Shown: in pieces, positions 20,648-20,784 of the stretch | How positions within the stretch are numbered: the stretch's first letter is position 1 | Layout of the letters: every line of letters starts with the position of its first letter | From: Candidatus Aenigmarchaeota archaeon CG_4_9_14_3_um_filter_37_18 | GTDB taxonomy: Archaea > Aenigmatarchaeota > Aenigmatarchaeia > CG10238-14 | Assembly: GCA_002789635.1 (NCBI GenBank) | Contig: PFTQ01000052.1 | Coordinates: 1-20,784 of the forward strand | Length of the DNA: 20,784 bases | Direction: 5' to 3' | The notes under the pieces: model-generated | What the model was told of the DNA's origin: nothing | What the model saw: the letters and a program-made list of their open reading frames with translations, nothing else | The model's database searches: none | Made by a program: the position numbers and the translations under genes

Positions 20648-20784
20648 ATGGTTGAGAAGTTTAACGGTTGGGTAGAGGAGATAAGGAATTTAGGAGGAAT
20701 AAAGTTTATAAGCTTGCATACAACAGATGGCAATCGCCAAATAACACTAGTCAAGAAAAACACCCCTGAAGCTTTGTTTAAGTC
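20648..20784 (+). CDS. aspS: aspartyl-tRNA synthetase, N-terminal fragment (cut by window end)
   Basis: The visible 45 codons encode FNGWVEEIRNLGGIKFISLH, then TTDGNRQITLVKK. This is the start of the OB-fold anticodon-binding domain, with the GWV.EIRdLGGIkFi pattern of archaeal and eukaryote-type AspRS (AsnRS is less likely). The enzyme charges tRNA-Asp, and in many archaea also tRNA-Asn; the fragment is too short to tell which. Translation runs off the right edge. Confidence 0.82.
   Translation, partial: MVEKFNGWVEEIRNLGGIKFISLHTTDGNRQITLVKKNTPEALFK

Noticed and set aside
20506..20763. Minus-strand open frame of 85 codons at the right edge
   Set aside because: It covers the divergent promoter region and the start of aspS; the Phe/Leu-rich product reflects A/T-rich DNA.

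Overview
The window is AT-rich archaeal DNA. Three things point to Archaea. Many genes have a TATA-like box about 25-30 nt before the start codon and almost no leader. Several proteins are archaeal in type: a winged-helix regulator, a type IV pilin-like N-terminus, an integrase with a zinc ribbon, and the start of an archaeal-type aspartyl-tRNA synthetase. The central operon has the gene order of the archaeal membrane-bound hydrogenase (mbhHIJKLMN). Thr-rich single-pass surface proteins and many tiny genes suggest a DPANN-like lineage (Woesearchaeota/Pacearchaeota style), but the phylum is inferred, not shown.

Layout. (1) 1-4.2 kb: a small winged-helix regulator, an FkbM methyltransferase, then on the minus strand a tyrosine recombinase, a secreted membrane protein and a possible 46-residue ORF. 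This looks like an accessory or mobile segment. (2) 4.3-5.85 kb: a lipoprotein and an arsenite methyltransferase (ArsM), bracketed by two copies of a 14-nt direct repeat. (3) 5.9-8.3 kb: two adjacent surface proteins sharing an unusual six-cysteine module, then a convergent pilin-like protein with a carbohydrate-binding-like domain whose 5' end is out of frame with its probable start codon. (4) 8.4-12.6 kb: a compact seven-gene group 4 [NiFe] hydrogenase operon. It has all four Ni-Fe cysteines, but its antiporter-like subunit is strongly shortened and it has no Mrp module. (5) 12.6-13.8 kb: a PIN-domain gene, a convergent 35-residue ORF, a 69-nt diverged second copy of the mbhN 3' end, and a HicBA toxin-antitoxin pair. 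(6) 13.9-18.4 kb: an aldehyde dehydrogenase, two tiny or small membrane proteins, a HycI-type hydrogenase maturation protease, a ZIP metal transporter, an EamA permease and a 180-residue protein ending in a HypC-like domain. (7) 18.4-20.8 kb: a DUF433/DUF5615 toxin-antitoxin pair and a small membrane protein, each between copies of a promoter-like direct repeat, then an AlkA-like DNA glycosylase and the start of aspS.

How the genes fit together. The hydrogenase would oxidise reduced ferredoxin, evolve H2 and couple this to ion translocation. The HycI-like protease and the HypC-like protein are the expected maturation factors, placed a few kb away rather than in the operon. The main new observations are the toxin-antitoxin insertion at the end of mbhN with a foreign-looking copy of the gene tail, the internal HypC-like domain, the degenerate antiporter subunit, the paired six-cysteine surface proteins and the repeat-bounded cassettes. 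All family assignments were made by reading motifs by eye.
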